64,000 nt of DNA from Edolisoma coerulescens (Eukaryota > Chordata > Aves > Passeriformes > Campephagidae). Under the pieces are notes generated by a model that saw only the letters and a list, made by a program, of their open reading frames with translations, was not told the DNA's origin and did no database searches. The stretch is from assembly GCA_013397115.1 (NCBI GenBank), contig VWZW01004624.1:2212558-2276557 (forward strand), written 5' to 3'. Positions 49,372-63,553 of the stretch are shown here, piece after piece (positions within the stretch are counted from its first letter, which is position 1; every line of letters starts with the position of its first letter). The position numbers were made by a program, and so were the translations under genes.

Positions 49372-52300
49372 CCAAGTGTGTGCTTGGTGCCATTCTTCAT
49401 TTCCAATGGAAAAAAAAAGCACCATTTGGCTTCAAGGTATGAGCATATTTTTCAGTGATGGTCAAATTAGCTACGATATCCTCTCATTTTAGAATGGGCT
49501 TTTGAGAGGCTCAACCTTAACCCTTAAAACCTGAAAGATACATTTGGGCAAGGCTCACCCCTTTGTAGGTTCGGGTTTTGGTTTTGGATTTTTAAGAGAA
49601 GAAACCTATAGAATTCATTTCAAAACATATTCTAAGCTCTCCAGACCATGCAAAAATATTTATCCCCTACGGAGAAAATATGAGTTGTACAAATGGATAT
49701 AGTTAGCTTCTCATGCCACAGTAGCTCAGCACATTGCTTACAAACAAGAGCAAAAGGCTAATTTAAAAATGTGTTCCTAATCATAAAGAGGAACTTACTT
49801 CTTCAGGTGAATGGTAGGTATGACAAGCTTTATTGTTTTGGTAAGCTATTTTATGCCTTATAATACATTTTCTTGTAAATTTATGTTTCAGATTTAGCAT
49901 TTCTAAATTTTGCAGCATTGGTGACGCACAATCGGCAATTGTCCTTCAATCTCACTCTTCAGATATCTTTATGTTATGTTCTCAAGTGATAAATATTTCT
50001 ACCTAGCTGCAGATGCAGAAAAAGAAAGATTTGCAAGTAAGGAAAAACTGGAAAAAAATTAATATTAATAAACTGCACAGAAAGAGAAAATGATAAATAC
50101 TGTGTGGCTCAGATCCATGATAAGAGCAGGGCATCAATTTGTAATGGACAAATAATTCCTAACAAGTAACATATTCAATACATTTCATCTCTTTTTTGTA
50201 TTCTAGCAAATTGCACACCAGCAGATAGTGATTTTCTCCAATTTACTCATAATTCACATTTTCTAACTATGTACTTTCTGCCAAGTTATTGGTCTTAAAT
50301 AGTTTGTTTCAAAATATTCCATAGTAAAAGATATGATAAGAAACAGAGGTATGGAGTTTAGAGCAATTTTGTATTTAAACTTTAAATAAGTCTTTTTTTC
50401 CCTGACTAGACAGGTGTAACTCTTAAGGTTCAGTTTTCTGATCTAAATTTTCATGTTTCCAAGCTTCTTTGCTTTCAAGAAACGTTCCCTATATCTAATT
50501 AAAATATTCTACTAGCTCATTGTCTTGAGTAACTCTAGAAGGTGACTAGAAAAGAAGCAAAAAACCCACAAGCAAAATGAAAATGTCTGAAAAAAAGAAA
50601 AACGAATTGATACTCAACAGAGAGTCACAGCAGTTTTTAAGTACCCCACGGATTAGTATTTATCAAGAGCTTCAAGACAGTCAATGCATTCAATAACTTT
50701 CTATAATAGCTAGTAAAAGAGATGGGCAAGAAAAAACAGGTCCTTCCTGCAACATGGGAATGAAAAACACGTATGCAAGGGTGAGAAAAAGGTTTCCTTT
50801 TGTGTTCTCTATAATATTATCAACCATCCAGGTTTTTGTCTGCATTGATGTGGCTTGCTTGGAGTAATCAAAAAATAAACAGAAAATCAGATCTATACTG
50901 AAAATGCATAGCTGAGAGAAACATCTGCATTTTTATGGAGACCTGTATGTCCAAGGAGGTATCTTAGATGGTATCTTTATGTTAATGATGTTCAGTCTTT
51001 TCTGAACTCATACAAACTCCATCTTAATTAAAAGAAAGTAAAAGCTCTTCCCTATTCACTTGTCTCATTCACTCACAGTTATGAGGCAGGATGCCCAGAG
51101 TGACCACTCCAGCTGTGTGCACTGCCCTAGACACCTCTCAGCAACGCTCTGTGGCTTTAGCAAGGGACAAGATACCACGAGTGAGTCCTCAGCCTGTGGC
51201 ACTTTGGGGAAAACATCTGAGAGAAGAATGATAACTTTGTGCACGGTTGCAATGACATTTTGACAGCTCTGTGTGTGCGTGTGTTAAACTGATCCTGCAT
51301 TCACATTTGCATTAGTGTGGGAGAATTGTCTGATTTCATAATGGAAAGCGGAGGCAACGTTTAGCTCTTGAAGAGAGCTCTTCCATTGTGAAGTGGGCTG
51401 AGGGGAAGAGCCACAGAGCCATCTTTCAGCAGAGCTCGGACACTGCTTGAAGAAGTAATGTGCAGTGACATGAGCCCGGCTCCAGCAGAAAGCATCAGGC
51501 ATATGTCTCTACACTTACATGCACTGCCACTGTGAGGGAATTCTTCCCAGGATGACACAATAGCCTACTGAAAGCATTTATCTTAAGAGTTGCACATTTT
51601 TAAGTACCACTGCTCATTCTAAATTAAGAGTTCTCTTTTTGATAAGCAACAGAAGAATATGCATGCCTTCAATAAACACATATCACAAAAGTCAACACAG
51701 AAGGTCATGCAAGCTCTGACATGCCCAGGTGGAGGCTCATGAATACAGTGGCTATCAAACCTCAGTCTCAATTACAGTGTGTGTGAAAGATTGGTATCAA
51801 AATTCAGATAGTTTTGTCATTTATTAATATGATCTTAGTAAGGGCTTTTTGGGTCAGATCTTGGAGTATCTGCAGTTCTTTGGTTTTAGTTCATGAATAT
51901 GCTGTTGAATTCATGAGTGTCTTTCCAGTAAGAGCAATATTTTTACTTGTGCTCTCAAGGACTGCAATAGCACCGCCATCCAGTGAGAAACCCTCTTTTA
52001 CAGGAAGTAAAACACTGATAAATAAAAGGTAGTGCTGCTCCCCTTCAATGCCTGGATCAGCATTGCTACTTCTAGAACCTGTTAAGGCCCAGTCTTTTGC
52101 ATTTCCTTCATGTACTGAGGTCTTAATCTCATAGACATCTTATTTATAGTTCTGGCTTAAGACCTCACAGTGCCTCATCAAGTATGTTCAAGTTGTCCCT
52201 AGCCTTACTGGCAAGCGTTCTGTCATCTCTAGCCGTATCCTGCAGGTGCTATGAGTCATACAAGCTTATTCAAAAAGTGAAAGATTTGTGGGAATTTCCC

Positions 52301-55300
52301 CAGGAATGTAGTTACATCCACCATGAATACTGCAACACCATTATATACACTTCGACAGTTTTGGGAAGACGAAGTCAAAATAAGTAGCTATTCTTCTATA
52401 AAACTTGTTTTACAACAATGCCATTTGTCCAGCACTCCACAGACTTTATATGTATGCTCAGCATAACACGTAACCATGTTTTCCTAATTTCTCACCCAAA
52501 TTAACCACATTGTGCCAAAACAGCTTAAGAGGAATCATTTGAAAAAGAATGAGTCAACTCAGAACTATCCTAAGTCTGATTTTATGAAAGTAATGAGTGT
52601 AATAGTGAAGAATGAAATTTTGTTTTGTTAGAGTTCTGTAGGAAAAACTGATTCTGCTGCCCTCAGATAAAGAACAGTATTATTTGTTTTGAACTTTTTG
52701 CTGGGAGCAACAACATTCCAAGCTGTAGCAAACCAAGAGTGCATTGCATGGGAAGACGTTTTTTCCCCTTTCTCTCAGACTGTGAAATAGAAGTGGAAGT
52801 CTAGGGTGTGGGAAGATTTAAGGAACCTAGCAGAAAAACTGGTTTTGTCACTTACCTTTTCATCACTTCCCTAAATAGCCTTTTACCCAGACCAGCTCAT
52901 CCAATTTGCTGGGACCTGATTTTGTGCTACAGTACAAGTGCATATACTGTAAGCCTGGCCTCTGATGCCTCTGGTTTAGCTGCTGAAGTGTATGTGGTCT
53001 GCTACCCAACCCCAGCTCTCCTCAACTATTTTCCTTCATCCAGCCCTTTCCTCCAAGCCTTTGCAGCAGTAATAAGGTATTTTAAATACAAATATTGAAG
53101 AAAGATGACAAGACAGACTACCACATACATTAATCATGCCAATGAAATTTCTATTTGACTTTAATGATGGTTTTGGAAGGGGGTCCCAAAACGCGTGAAA
53201 GTCTGGGCTGACTACTTTCTGATTTCTTGCTTCTGTCCCATGACTTGAGTTTTGCAACCTACCTTTCAGGTAAGGCAAGCTTTTCAAATTCAGATAATCT
53301 TTTTGACTCATCATCAAGGCCCCTACACCTTGTAGCTTGTCGTTCACCAAGACAAACTTTGTCTCAAAGTGAAAGTTAACATGATACAGTGTCCTTGAAA
53401 AGTAGCAATTTCTTTTTATTAGACAATACTCTATTTTTTGAATAATTTATTATGCCTGTCATGGAGTATGTAGCCTGGTAGCTAGTTTGCATCTCTAGTT
53501 AAACCAATACAGCTCATCTGAGTCTGTTAAATTACTGGTTTATCGTTTTTCTGCTTCTCTCTTTCTTTTTTTCTCCATTGGAATCACCTCCATCTCCAAA
53601 TATCATTAGGAATTGATGGACGTAGGTTTTCCTATGCTTACTTGGACATGTTTCAAATGACTTATGAATAAATTAAGTTCCCCACACACGAAGTCCCATT
53701 GCTTAAGAAATCTCAGTGTACTGCTGGAAACAATCCTGGCTGGATGGGAAGATGAAACTGATTATTTAATAGAAGTTTTCCAACTCTCCCAGTTTTTTAC
53801 CCTGAGGGCACAATGCTTTGAACTGGACAACTTCAGAAGTTTAATGAAATTTCTCCTACTTATATCGAGGCTAAATCTAACTCTTCAACAAGAAATCAGT
53901 TTGTTGTTCATGAGCGGTACCTTTTGCCTTTAAAGGCTAGTTAGTATTTTTCAAACATGGCTTCAAGAGGCAGTGGAAGGAATACAGAAGGATTGGGATA
54001 AATCAAATAGTAGTGTTCCCAAACTGGAGCCAGTTTTTTTTTCTAGTCCATACTCAAGCAAAATTCACCATGATGTAAATGGCAGGTTTGCTTGGTTGAG
54101 ACAAGCTGACTGGCCTATGCATGGAAATGAACAGCCAACACTTTCAATATTTAAGGGTGTCTTTTCACCACAAAGACAGCTTAGATGGGAGGTTTATCAT
54201 TTGACACACGTAAAAAGGAAAGTTTTATGGACAATTCTGTAAGAACAAACACTCATTATTGAGTTAGTTAGTAAATAATAATGATAACAGCATCAGACTG
54301 GTGACTGCTGTCAATGAGTAATGAGCTTATGCTCTTTGTGTATTTATTATTAGATTTTCTGTGCTCATCAGAAATTGAGTGTAGTTTTGTTCACTACATA
54401 TATCTTCATATTGCAATCAATATAATGGTACACTTTTCATAGACATCAGACTTTAATATTAATTTGCTCTTATTTATACATCACAGAAAGACACAGAACA
54501 TCTTCACTTCTATGATAAAACCTTCATTCAAAATAAAGTATGGTTATATCATCACTGGGGTTAAGAAGATTTTATGTTTACTACTCAAAAGATTAATGGG
54601 TCACTCAAGCATTTACATTCTCATACATTTTTATGACAGTGCTATGAAGTAAATTTGATGTATGTTCAGAAGAGAATGATAGGTTTAAATGTCTAACAGC
54701 TGCTCTTTTGAATTTCAGCAATGTTTTAAGTGTTGCTACCATTTAGCACTTCCGCTGCTCACTGCAATTTACTGTTTGCCTGCATTAGTTATTTGTGTTT
54801 GCACAGGAAGACAAAGGGAAAGAATTAGGTGCAGCGTAGAAACAGTTTTACTTCCTTTAAGCCACCTGAATCTAATCAATCTCCTGGCAAGCACTGCTCA
54901 GGAAAAAAACAACACTTTTCAGAGTGTTTATTGAAGGACTTTACTGAAAAAGCATCTTGGGCTGTGTGCACAAATACACACCCTTTCCTGGATGCAGTTT
55001 GAAGCTTATTCCATGTTTTGAAATGCATTTGATAGCCCCTGTATCGCAAAACCAGTTTTGATGAGCAAACAACCCGGAGGGGGGCTGATTTCAGCAAAAC
55101 AGCCCATTGAAATTGCATGGAGTTGGGAGTGGCAGTAGCAGCAGGAAGTTCTGGTCTTTTAGCTCCAATCAACTGAAACGGCTTCAAATGCTGCTCTAGT
55201 CTTTTCCTATGTGACACATACAACACTAAATGCAAGGCACTGGGTACACTTCACTTAAGACAAGACTGTTTAACACAGCAGGGAAACATGATTCTCTAAT

Positions 55301-57229
55301 CACCCCCTACTATGAACCAGAGCCAACATGGGGCAATTAAATAAGAAAGATCAGAATGTCACTACAGGCAAGAACAAGCTGTGTCAGGGGACAGGGCAGT
55401 CATCATTAGGGACCACACAGATCTGCTTCCACTTGCTTTTGTGACTCCTTACTCCATATATAGCATCAGTTGTTTCATGAGTACCTGTAGACTATAGCAG
55501 GCCTCCCAGTGAATACAGGAGGAGTGGATGGAGCAGGCAGCTGGGGATGCTGTACAAAACCTTTCTCTAGCCCACTCTGTACTGCATACAGAGACTCAGT
55601 TCTATGATGAAGTTACATATGTGACCACACATTCTCATTTGTCCCCATTTTGAAGAGGGCTTAGTTCAACCCTGAGTCAGAGTTTCACAACTGCCTCATT
55701 ATGTGAACAAGCAAAAGACAACTACACTGAATTCCAAAAGCAGCCAATAAATCTTTCAGAAGCCTAATTTTATTTTAGGAATGGTGCCTAAGGCAAGACT
55801 TGTGTGGCTTAGAAAGGGAAAATGTTTAAAACATTTGCAAAAGTTCTGTAAACCTGGTTTAGCCAGTTTCTGCTCTGTGTTACACTATTCTGTAGATACT
55901 TAAAGCTTAATGGGTCCATCAAGCTGGGAAATAGAAAGAATACTTTGCCATTTATAGGAGTCAGGCTCTTGTGAAGTCGAAGGTTATCATTGCAACACAC
56001 TTATTTCATAGGCAACTCTGTGACTGCCTGGAGGAATACAGCATGGAATTTAGTCAAAGAAGGACTCTAACAGAGTTCTAAAATTACAAGGCAGAGTTCA
56101 TCACCCATGCTACCATCACTTTCTGGTCATGCAGAACAGAAAACACAATCCTGGTAAATACCAACTATCCACCTTGCTGGGTTGGTTCTCACCATCCTAA
56201 CAAGGTTTTCACTATTCCAAGCCACATTACTCAACTCAGTGACATCCTCTGGTCTAAGAACAGTCTGCAAACAGAAAAGCAATCGTAACAATTAGCTTTA
56301 GTCCCTGGAACCTCAGAGCACCTCCAATCCCTCAGTACCTGGTCCACAATTAGACACCCACAAGAAGAATCCTGTGCCTTCCGCAGAGGCAATCTGTGAC
56401 TAGATATCATGTGTCAGTGCAAGGCACTTTGCCATGTGCGAGGTAAAGTAGAAAATGACTTGCTAACTCTGCAGCAAGTCTTGATACTTTGGAGATGCGA
56501 GAAAGAATTAAAGGGGAAAGAGGGAAAAAATAAAACCTAAGAGAATATCTTTTATAATATGGAAACTAAAAGAGGGTGGAGTAGATAGTTCATTTATCTT
56601 TCTCTGAGTGATGTGTATCTGAGAAGACTCAGTCCAAGAACATTAGCAGCCATCCAAAAATTGAAGAACAAAAGGAGAAAATGTCTTGTGAGCTTTTAGA
56701 TGCTTCAGAGGAGTGAGGGCCAGCTGACTCAGCCATGCAGAGTGAAGTAACTCACAACTACAGAACAGAAGCAACACAAAAGCACCGCCCATTGTGATCT
56801 GGATGCTGGCTAAGCAAAGCTTTGAAATAATTCACAGTGGCAAAAAATGAAAAAAAAATGCAGAAAAAGTTTATACGTGTCCAGTACAGGTAAGTTGACT
56901 TCTTAAGACATTTTAAGTAAAGTATACAAAAATGTGATTGTTCAAATTATTGGTCACTTTGTCTAAATTCATTGTCCCTTGTTTCCCAGTGCTTGTGGCT
57001 TCTGCTGTACACAGTGAGGCTCATACTGGTTCTCCACTATTCTCACATATTGATCAATGATTTTAAAGCATTTATTTGGACTCAAGATGTGTCAGCAGAA
57101 ATACAAATTCTTATGTTACGTAGGATATGACATTATGTCTAAGAAATAACTCACTCTGATAGAAAAATTTGGACAATCAGCTTCCCTAAGTTCATAAAAA
57201 TGCTCAAACCAAACTTTTCCCCACAAACG

Positions 57230-57800
57230 TCTTCCAGAAGAGATTAATTTCCATAATGAATTATTAAATAATTATAACTTAAGTCGACATTAAGTTGCAT
57301 TAACATGCGAATTTGGAACAAAAAATTCTCAATATAATTTCTGAACAATTTCATTTCCAGAGTCAGACTCAGAATTTTTTTTTTTTTTACTTAAATGCTT
57401 ATTATGTGGGCAACTGTCCCTGAAATTAATTTTTAAAATATATTAAAAACCCTAATCACAAATTTATATTATTATTTCTATTCAGTAAATCAGAAACAGC
57501 CTCTCATTATTATAATGATATTGTTTAGCATTATTTTCTTCTGTACATAGATTAGTTGCCCAATTTCTCCAAACACGCTTCATTATGGCTAATAAAAAAC
57601 CCAGATACATAAGTGCAGATACACAAATTAGGAAAAATATAATGTTATTAATGTTATTTTAATTTATACTCCCAAGAAAACTTACAGCAAGGTATAAATT
57701 TACTTGCTGAAGAAAATAAATGAAAAGATAATTAAACTCTAATTAAAATTACACTCTGATGTACAGATGCAAGGATGAGCAACTCCAGCTAGAGCATCAT
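57230..57800. promoter_or_regulatory. Very AT-rich candidate regulatory or matrix-attachment segment
   Basis: This is one of the most AT-rich long stretches in the window, full of TAATTA, AATTAA and ATTATT words (for example around 57250-57290, 57425-57480 and 57720-57755), with a T14 run at 57375-57388. It could be a homeodomain-rich conserved element or a scaffold/matrix attachment region. Composition is visible, function is not. Confidence 0.35.
57375..57388. repeat. Poly(T) run of 14
   Basis: Uninterrupted homopolymer within the AT-rich segment. Confidence 0.8.
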
Positions 57801-60800
57801 TAACCATGTATGCTAACATTTGTTTGTACTTATAGCTAGGCATGAATTTACTTTAAAAACCCCCAAGACCTCTTTTCAGTATCCGAGCACATGCTTAGTG
57901 CCCCCTAAAGACGGTGTGTTTAAGTTGCTCAATAGCTACAGATTACCCACACTCTTAAGATCAAGCCCAAGTGAGCGCTTTGCTGAATCCGAGTCAACAT
58001 GTGACTCAGTCACAGGCTTAGTTTGTGCTTCTGTGCTGCATGAGGGGTGGAGTGGGGAGATGCAGAACCAGAGTGCCTCATCTTTCATAATTTCATATCA
58101 GGGGTGTGAATTGTGTCAGTCCTTGAACTCCTAGGGCAGGAGTGGGAGGATTTAGCTCTAGAAGGTGGACAGAAACAGCGAGAGGATGGCTCACCCACTG
58201 CTTGACAGCCAGCAGACCTAGACTGATAGATATGCACTTAAAAGCAAAGGGGGGGAGAAAGCTGTAAAGCACAGCACACCGAGATCACAGTGTCAGCACT
58301 CTGCATGCAAATATGTAATGCCTGCAACTGATACCATGCCATGCACAGCTGCAATTCTTTGTGTGTTTCTTTGCAAGAGCACACCACAGCTAATCCTGCC
58401 TGCCAATTGCCTATGCAAAACAAACATGCAAAGTGAATGCATAGTTGCTTATATATAAAGATCAAAAACATAGTCTCATACAATTTTTTTTGAGCCATGT
58501 AATGAGTCACTCAAGAGCCACGAACAGAGGGGTGGAAGTCCTCCTTCAAGTGCCTCTAGACACACCCCTGCCACAGTCTCTCTCACCTACTCGATCTGAA
58601 GCTGAACAAGTAGGGATTGCACACACATATTCTCTTTGAGGTCTTCAGACACCACAGATGGTCCTTATATCCTACAGCACCTTAGCAAACTAGCCTAGGC
58701 CAAATAGCTCAGCTAAGGCTCTTCTCTCTCCCTTCGTTACCCCAAGCATGTGTTTTGGTTTCTGTGTTTCATAGTACCCTGACATTTGCCTTAAAGACAA
58801 TTGACAGATCAGTTAAGAGACAGCAAATACTTGCCTCTAAGCACAGAGGAGGAGGGAGTGAGTAAACATGTACTCTTCTCCACTTTGTGGGGTCGGAAAA
58901 GTATTTCCAAAAGACATGAAATGAAATTCACTAATTTCTACATCCAACACAATTTCTTGATGACTCTAGAGTAGCTGGAGTGAATCATCTAAACTGTAAG
59001 GAAGCTGTAGCTTTGTTCTAAATTGCTCTGAAGCTTGTGCAACTGCAAAGTGAAAACGAAGTGGATCTAAAACCCTGCAAGTCAGAATGATTTGGTTTTA
59101 CATTTGCTTCCCTATGATATGATATGGCTGATATGATGCAAAGATACTGATCAGTCTAGAATTACTCACTAATTTTTATATGCTTCTGAATAGGCTTTAT
59201 AGAATTAGAAACCTAAGGCATTTAATCCAGTTACAATGAGTTCTTTGTTGTTAGCAGCTATTTATATGCTTATGTTTTCACCATTATCTACACAAAACAT
59301 TTTCAATCATAGAACAGGCAGCATCCATTCTGGCTTTTGGCCTTCTATTTCTCATACCTCACTGATTATCCTGACCTACCTTTAGACTAGTAGCATCATA
59401 CTTTCATGTTTTTCACTTTGGGAAAGGTCTCTCCTTTGGAGCCTATGGAAGAAACATCATGGGACAAAATACAAAACACTCTTGACTCAAGGCTTCAGCT
59501 TTCACAGTGTGGTCAGCATTAAAGACTGGATTTTACAGTTAGAAAATTGACAAAAAAAAGAGACATCTCTGACTTGAATTAATTCTTACATAAAAGGAAA
59601 ATCTATGTTATAGTCCTTTCTAAAAGGCTGCACAGGAAAGGAATATTTATGGAAGCCTCTAGAAAACGCATTTTAAAATATCACTGTACTTCCATTGCAA
59701 TTAATTATACAAAAACCTGTTGACCTCAGGAACATGATTTCAATGTCCGTAAATAAAACATAACTATAAGAAGCTATACAACATAACTAATGCCATTTTT
59801 CCTTTAATCTAATGGAATTAATCTGTTCACACTGTGTTTTAAGGAAACTCTTCTGCAGTTTATTTTTCCCACTGACTATATTTTGTTTAATTTCTAGTCC
59901 TCTCAAAAACGAAAAAGTTCTAGAGTCTGCCTAAATACTTGTTTTTTTCAGGCAAGAAATAATTGAGCACCAACAATTCTGCTTTATCTTCTCCTCCCAA
60001 GTTAAGGTTATTCTGGTTTGCAAAGCTAGTCCATCAAAGATTACAACACCAGAAACTTGTTCTGAGCACACATACTGTGAAATACTAATTAAAAAAAAAA
60101 GGTTCAGGCAGAACTAACACCCATGACCCAGAGCAGATGCAACAAATTCATAAGGAGAATGTCTGTGGTAGGAAAAGACAAAAGGTGCCAGTGCTCTTTG
60201 GCCCTTTAGAAACTGGGCCACAGTCTGGCCCCTGTTGTCCACACCTCCTACCATTATTTTGCTGAGTTCACTCCAACAGCATACCTGGCTGTAAAAGAAC
60301 AGCTCAAGCAGTCCGAGGGTAGACCCTGTGGTGAGGAGGGGGAAAGGGCAAGGCAGGCTGCAACCAGCAAAGCTGGGCTTCACCCGGAGGGCTGCGGGAC
60401 AGCACCAGTGGCTGTTGAGGCCCTTGCACAATCCTGTGTTTGCAAGAGGGGACAGTGGCTCAGAGCACTTTGAAAACCATGACTTTTCTGACCTGTCTTG
60501 GGAAGCAGATGGATCTTGGGCAGTAAACCTTTATTTTAATTCTCATTCCTGACAGATGAAAATGTTTTCTGCTAGTTGCCTTAAAGAAAAGAAAAAAGAA
60601 ATGAAAGCAGACACAAGCTTTTCTAGCATTATTTGTTAATATTTTTTGGCAGCTGTACATATACTACTCTCTTGCTGTGACCATAATCGAAGCCTAATGT
60701 TGCTCCCAAGGAATGCTGTGGCAGTATTCCCACCGACTGCACTGCAAGCAGATTTGGGACCTTTGTTTGGTCAAAGCTGTTCCAGATGGAGTCCAGAGGA

Positions 60801-62869
60801 TTCCCACCCGGCATTCCAGTTGTAAAGAATGACTCTGCCTTTCTCTTCCAATAAGAGTTTTCTGGCTCCAGGTACAGTTGACCTGTTAAGATCAACAGTG
60901 GAAATGACCCACTACCATTGTGTGGGATGAGCCCTTGGGAGAAAAGGGTAATGCCACGTTTTATTACCTGCATACCTGTCTAATCAATGTTAAGGTGGTT
61001 ATATGTGGTGTCATTCAGTTTAATATTGTATATATTGAAAGGGTTTCTGCTGGTCACAGGAATGTAGCTGCTCCTAGGATAGAAATATAATTATAGTACA
61101 CCAATGGAACAGATTTTTGAAGGATGTGAACACAAATCCTGGTACTGATGTACCTACCCACATGAAACCATACCAGGAGAATAATGCAGGAAAAATGTAA
61201 GCTACCCCAAAAGGAAATCTTACAATCACAAAAGGGAAAATTCTTTAGTTCTTCTGGGATGTTTAATGGTGAAAAATTGGTTAGAAACTTATATTTGCAT
61301 CACACTTCATAAAGTATTAATATTTTCTGTCATTATCAGTGAGCTATTAGCCTAGCAGTAATTTTTGTGACCAGCTGAAGTGGGACTAGTAGTCAGATGA
61401 CAGATGTGCAGAAACAGCAAACTCTTGGGTATTTTCTATTTCAAAAATCACTGGTCACTTCTGAAAACTTAGGCTGCTATTATCATTATATATTACTTTG
61501 AAACAAAACTCTCCCTCCCTCGACTTTGTTAGTAACTCACTGTGATCTATGGCTCTAATTTTGTAAGCAAACTGATGTTTGTTCATGCAAGTAGGACTTC
61601 TGAGAAAAGACTTCAAATTTAGGCCAGTAGAAAAATAACCACCCAAGTTACCACAATACCCAGCTTGAAATTTTGGTCCAAAGCATTTGATTTAACAATA
61701 CCATAAAGCATTGCCAAGCTCTTAATTCAGATGAGAAGATTCACCAAATCATGCATTGAAGTCTTTCAAATCCATACTTATTGAGAAACTTCCAGGATAA
61801 GAAACTAAACTTTTTCCTCCCTTATGTTACAAGGCTGAGTCTGTGCAGGCCCAAAGCCAAGCATCCTGATTAGTATTCTAGTGAGAAACACTGCGACACC
61901 CATGAAGAATCCATTGGCACAAGGCACCTGCATGCTTAGATAGAAGATTTCTTGATGGGGATGGGTGCTGTTATAGGACACTGATACCTTTGGTACACAC
62001 AATCCAAACCAGTTTAAGAATTTGCTTCATAAATCCAGGTTTTCTAGTTCGGGTCAACTTAGGCTTATAAACCTGATGGACCTCAAACACATTATGACAT
62101 CTAAACACTGTTAATGTTTTCTAAGAATAATTATGCCAAAATGTGACCCTTTAGTTAAATTTCATTATGGTGTGCATTGAGGAACAATTGCACATACCAA
62201 GAAAATTATTTAGGCATTCCTATTATACATCTAATATTCTTGTGCATTGAATCAACAATCTGAGAAAAACAGCAGTTCTGACCAATTATGTGGAGAGGAA
62301 AGCAAAAGAATTAATATACAGACTTCACTTTCTTTTGAATAGTTGTAGATGTACCTGCTTGCAGAGGTGCTTCATTGGCTTGGCTACTTTACAAGACTAG
62401 GAAATACATATAAGCTTAGAAAAGCTGACAGACAGCAGGGGTTGTGGGAGGGGAACAACTCTTTCTTTCTACATTCACTGTTATTCACTGAAATAGGCTT
62501 GTTTGCTTGTTTCCTAGTATCTTGGGAGCAATGATTAAAAACAAACTCAACAATATTTTCTTCTAAGGTTCTGAAGCAAATAGCCTTCCTTTGACTTCAT
62601 CAGACACTCAACTGGGCTTTGAGCAAAGTTGGTGATTGCCTCCAAGTGACATAGCAGCGACCCAGACTTTGCAACCAAGAAGTAGAAATAACTGTAATGC
62701 CTTATGGGCTTACAAAACCTGTCCAACAGTTTTGCCTTTGTAAACGCACATTTCAGTCTGACGAAAGATGGGCAAGGAGCAGAAAAAGCACACATAAGGT
62801 ATGTGATACTTTGCGTTCAGCAGGCAAATTTGTATGACATTTTCTCCCTTCCATTTTCTCAGCGAGTGA
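57801..62869. other. Unannotated unique sequence
   Basis: About 5 kb with no recognised gene or transposon. Octamers ATGCAAAT (58305-58312) and ATTTGCAT (61293-61300) are present. Minus-strand frames of 105 codons (60114-60431) and 114 codons (60629-60973) lie in a slightly more G+C-rich stretch but show no known domain. Confidence 0.45.
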
Positions 62870-63170
62870 GTGAGTGAAAGCTTGTGCATGTTTGTCAGAC
62901 TGGCCCTCCATTAAATGTCTCTTCATGGAAATAAGGGGATATTTATGCACAGTGACTAATGAATGGATGCATTCCAGCATCTGCTATTGTGTATTTCCTG
63001 TAAAGTCATTTATTATTCTATCTAACAAACACAGTGTTCTTGGGTTGATGCTTAAGATTAATGAGGCATTTACTCCTATTCAAGAAACAAGTTCAGAAGA
63101 CGCATTTTCTCCCATTCAGCTGTGCTGATAGTTTAATTAATGCCATTAATACATATAAGTCACCAAGAAC
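62870..63170. promoter_or_regulatory. Candidate conserved non-coding element with clustered homeodomain cores
   Basis: TTAATTAATGCCATTAAT at 63133-63150 places several TAAT cores within 18 bases, a typical paired or dense homeodomain arrangement. The preceding 250 bases are non-repetitive and enhancer-like, with ATTAATGAGG near 63058. The plus-strand 84-codon frame here is not recognisable. Confidence 0.38.
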
Positions 63171-63439
63171 AGTTTTATGGTAACACTGAGGAAAGTTGGC
63201 AACGCAGAGAAATTTCAGAGGTAAAGCTACAACATAACACTTCCCTTTGTTTCCAGGTAGTACAGGATTCTCCAGACAGCGGGTGATCTTACAAACTACA
63301 CGAGTAACAAAACTCCAAGATGTAATGAGCTGAGGTAATGACAGAATATCAGTCTTAACTCTCTGCTTGTGTGGGCTTAGTCAAATCCTTAATGTGATTT
63401 CACTACAAATTTATTTTTTTGTAGATGCATGTCATATTT
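63171..63439. other. Unannotated sequence
   Basis: No feature is recognised. A pyrimidine-rich TTTCCAG at about 63251-63257 could act as a splice acceptor but nothing supports an exon. Confidence 0.4.
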
Positions 63440-63463
63440 CCCTGCCCTCCCCCCCCCGCCCCC
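63440..63463 (-). repeat. C-rich tract with quadruplex potential on the minus strand
   Basis: On the minus strand the G runs are 5, 9, 3 and 3 long, separated by 1-2 base loops, which meets the usual four-run G-quadruplex pattern. It stands alone in AT-rich DNA. Confidence 0.7.
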
Positions 63464-63515
63464 GTATTAGAGACAAAAAGAAAGAAAATGCCCTCTTATT
63501 GAAATGTAAGAGTAG

Positions 63516-63553
63516 ATACTGTAGACCATAACCAATGCTATGGTCTATGGTTT
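63516..63553. repeat. Stem-loop (13-pair stem, 8-base loop)
   Basis: TAGACCATA (63522-63530) and TATGGTCTA (63539-63547) are exact reverse complements around an 8-base loop. Four further pairs (two G-T wobbles, then C-G and A-T) extend the stem to 63518-63551. It is too short for a standard microRNA precursor and has no terminator role in this kind of genome. It may be a chance inverted repeat. Confidence 0.6.

Larger units (their letters stand above)
46401..57229. other. Unannotated unique AT-rich sequence
   Basis: About 10.8 kb without recognised genes, RNAs or transposons. It contains a T13 run at 49359-49371 and a 14-base tandem duplication at 49240-49267. The longest open frame is 119 codons (54876-55235, minus) without a domain. 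Confidence 0.5.

Noticed and set aside
54876..55235. 119-codon minus-strand frame
   Set aside because: Not recognisable. The segment could be conserved non-coding DNA but nothing supports translation.
60114..60431. 105-codon minus-strand frame in a slightly GC-richer stretch
   Set aside because: No family resemblance and no convincing splice sites around it.
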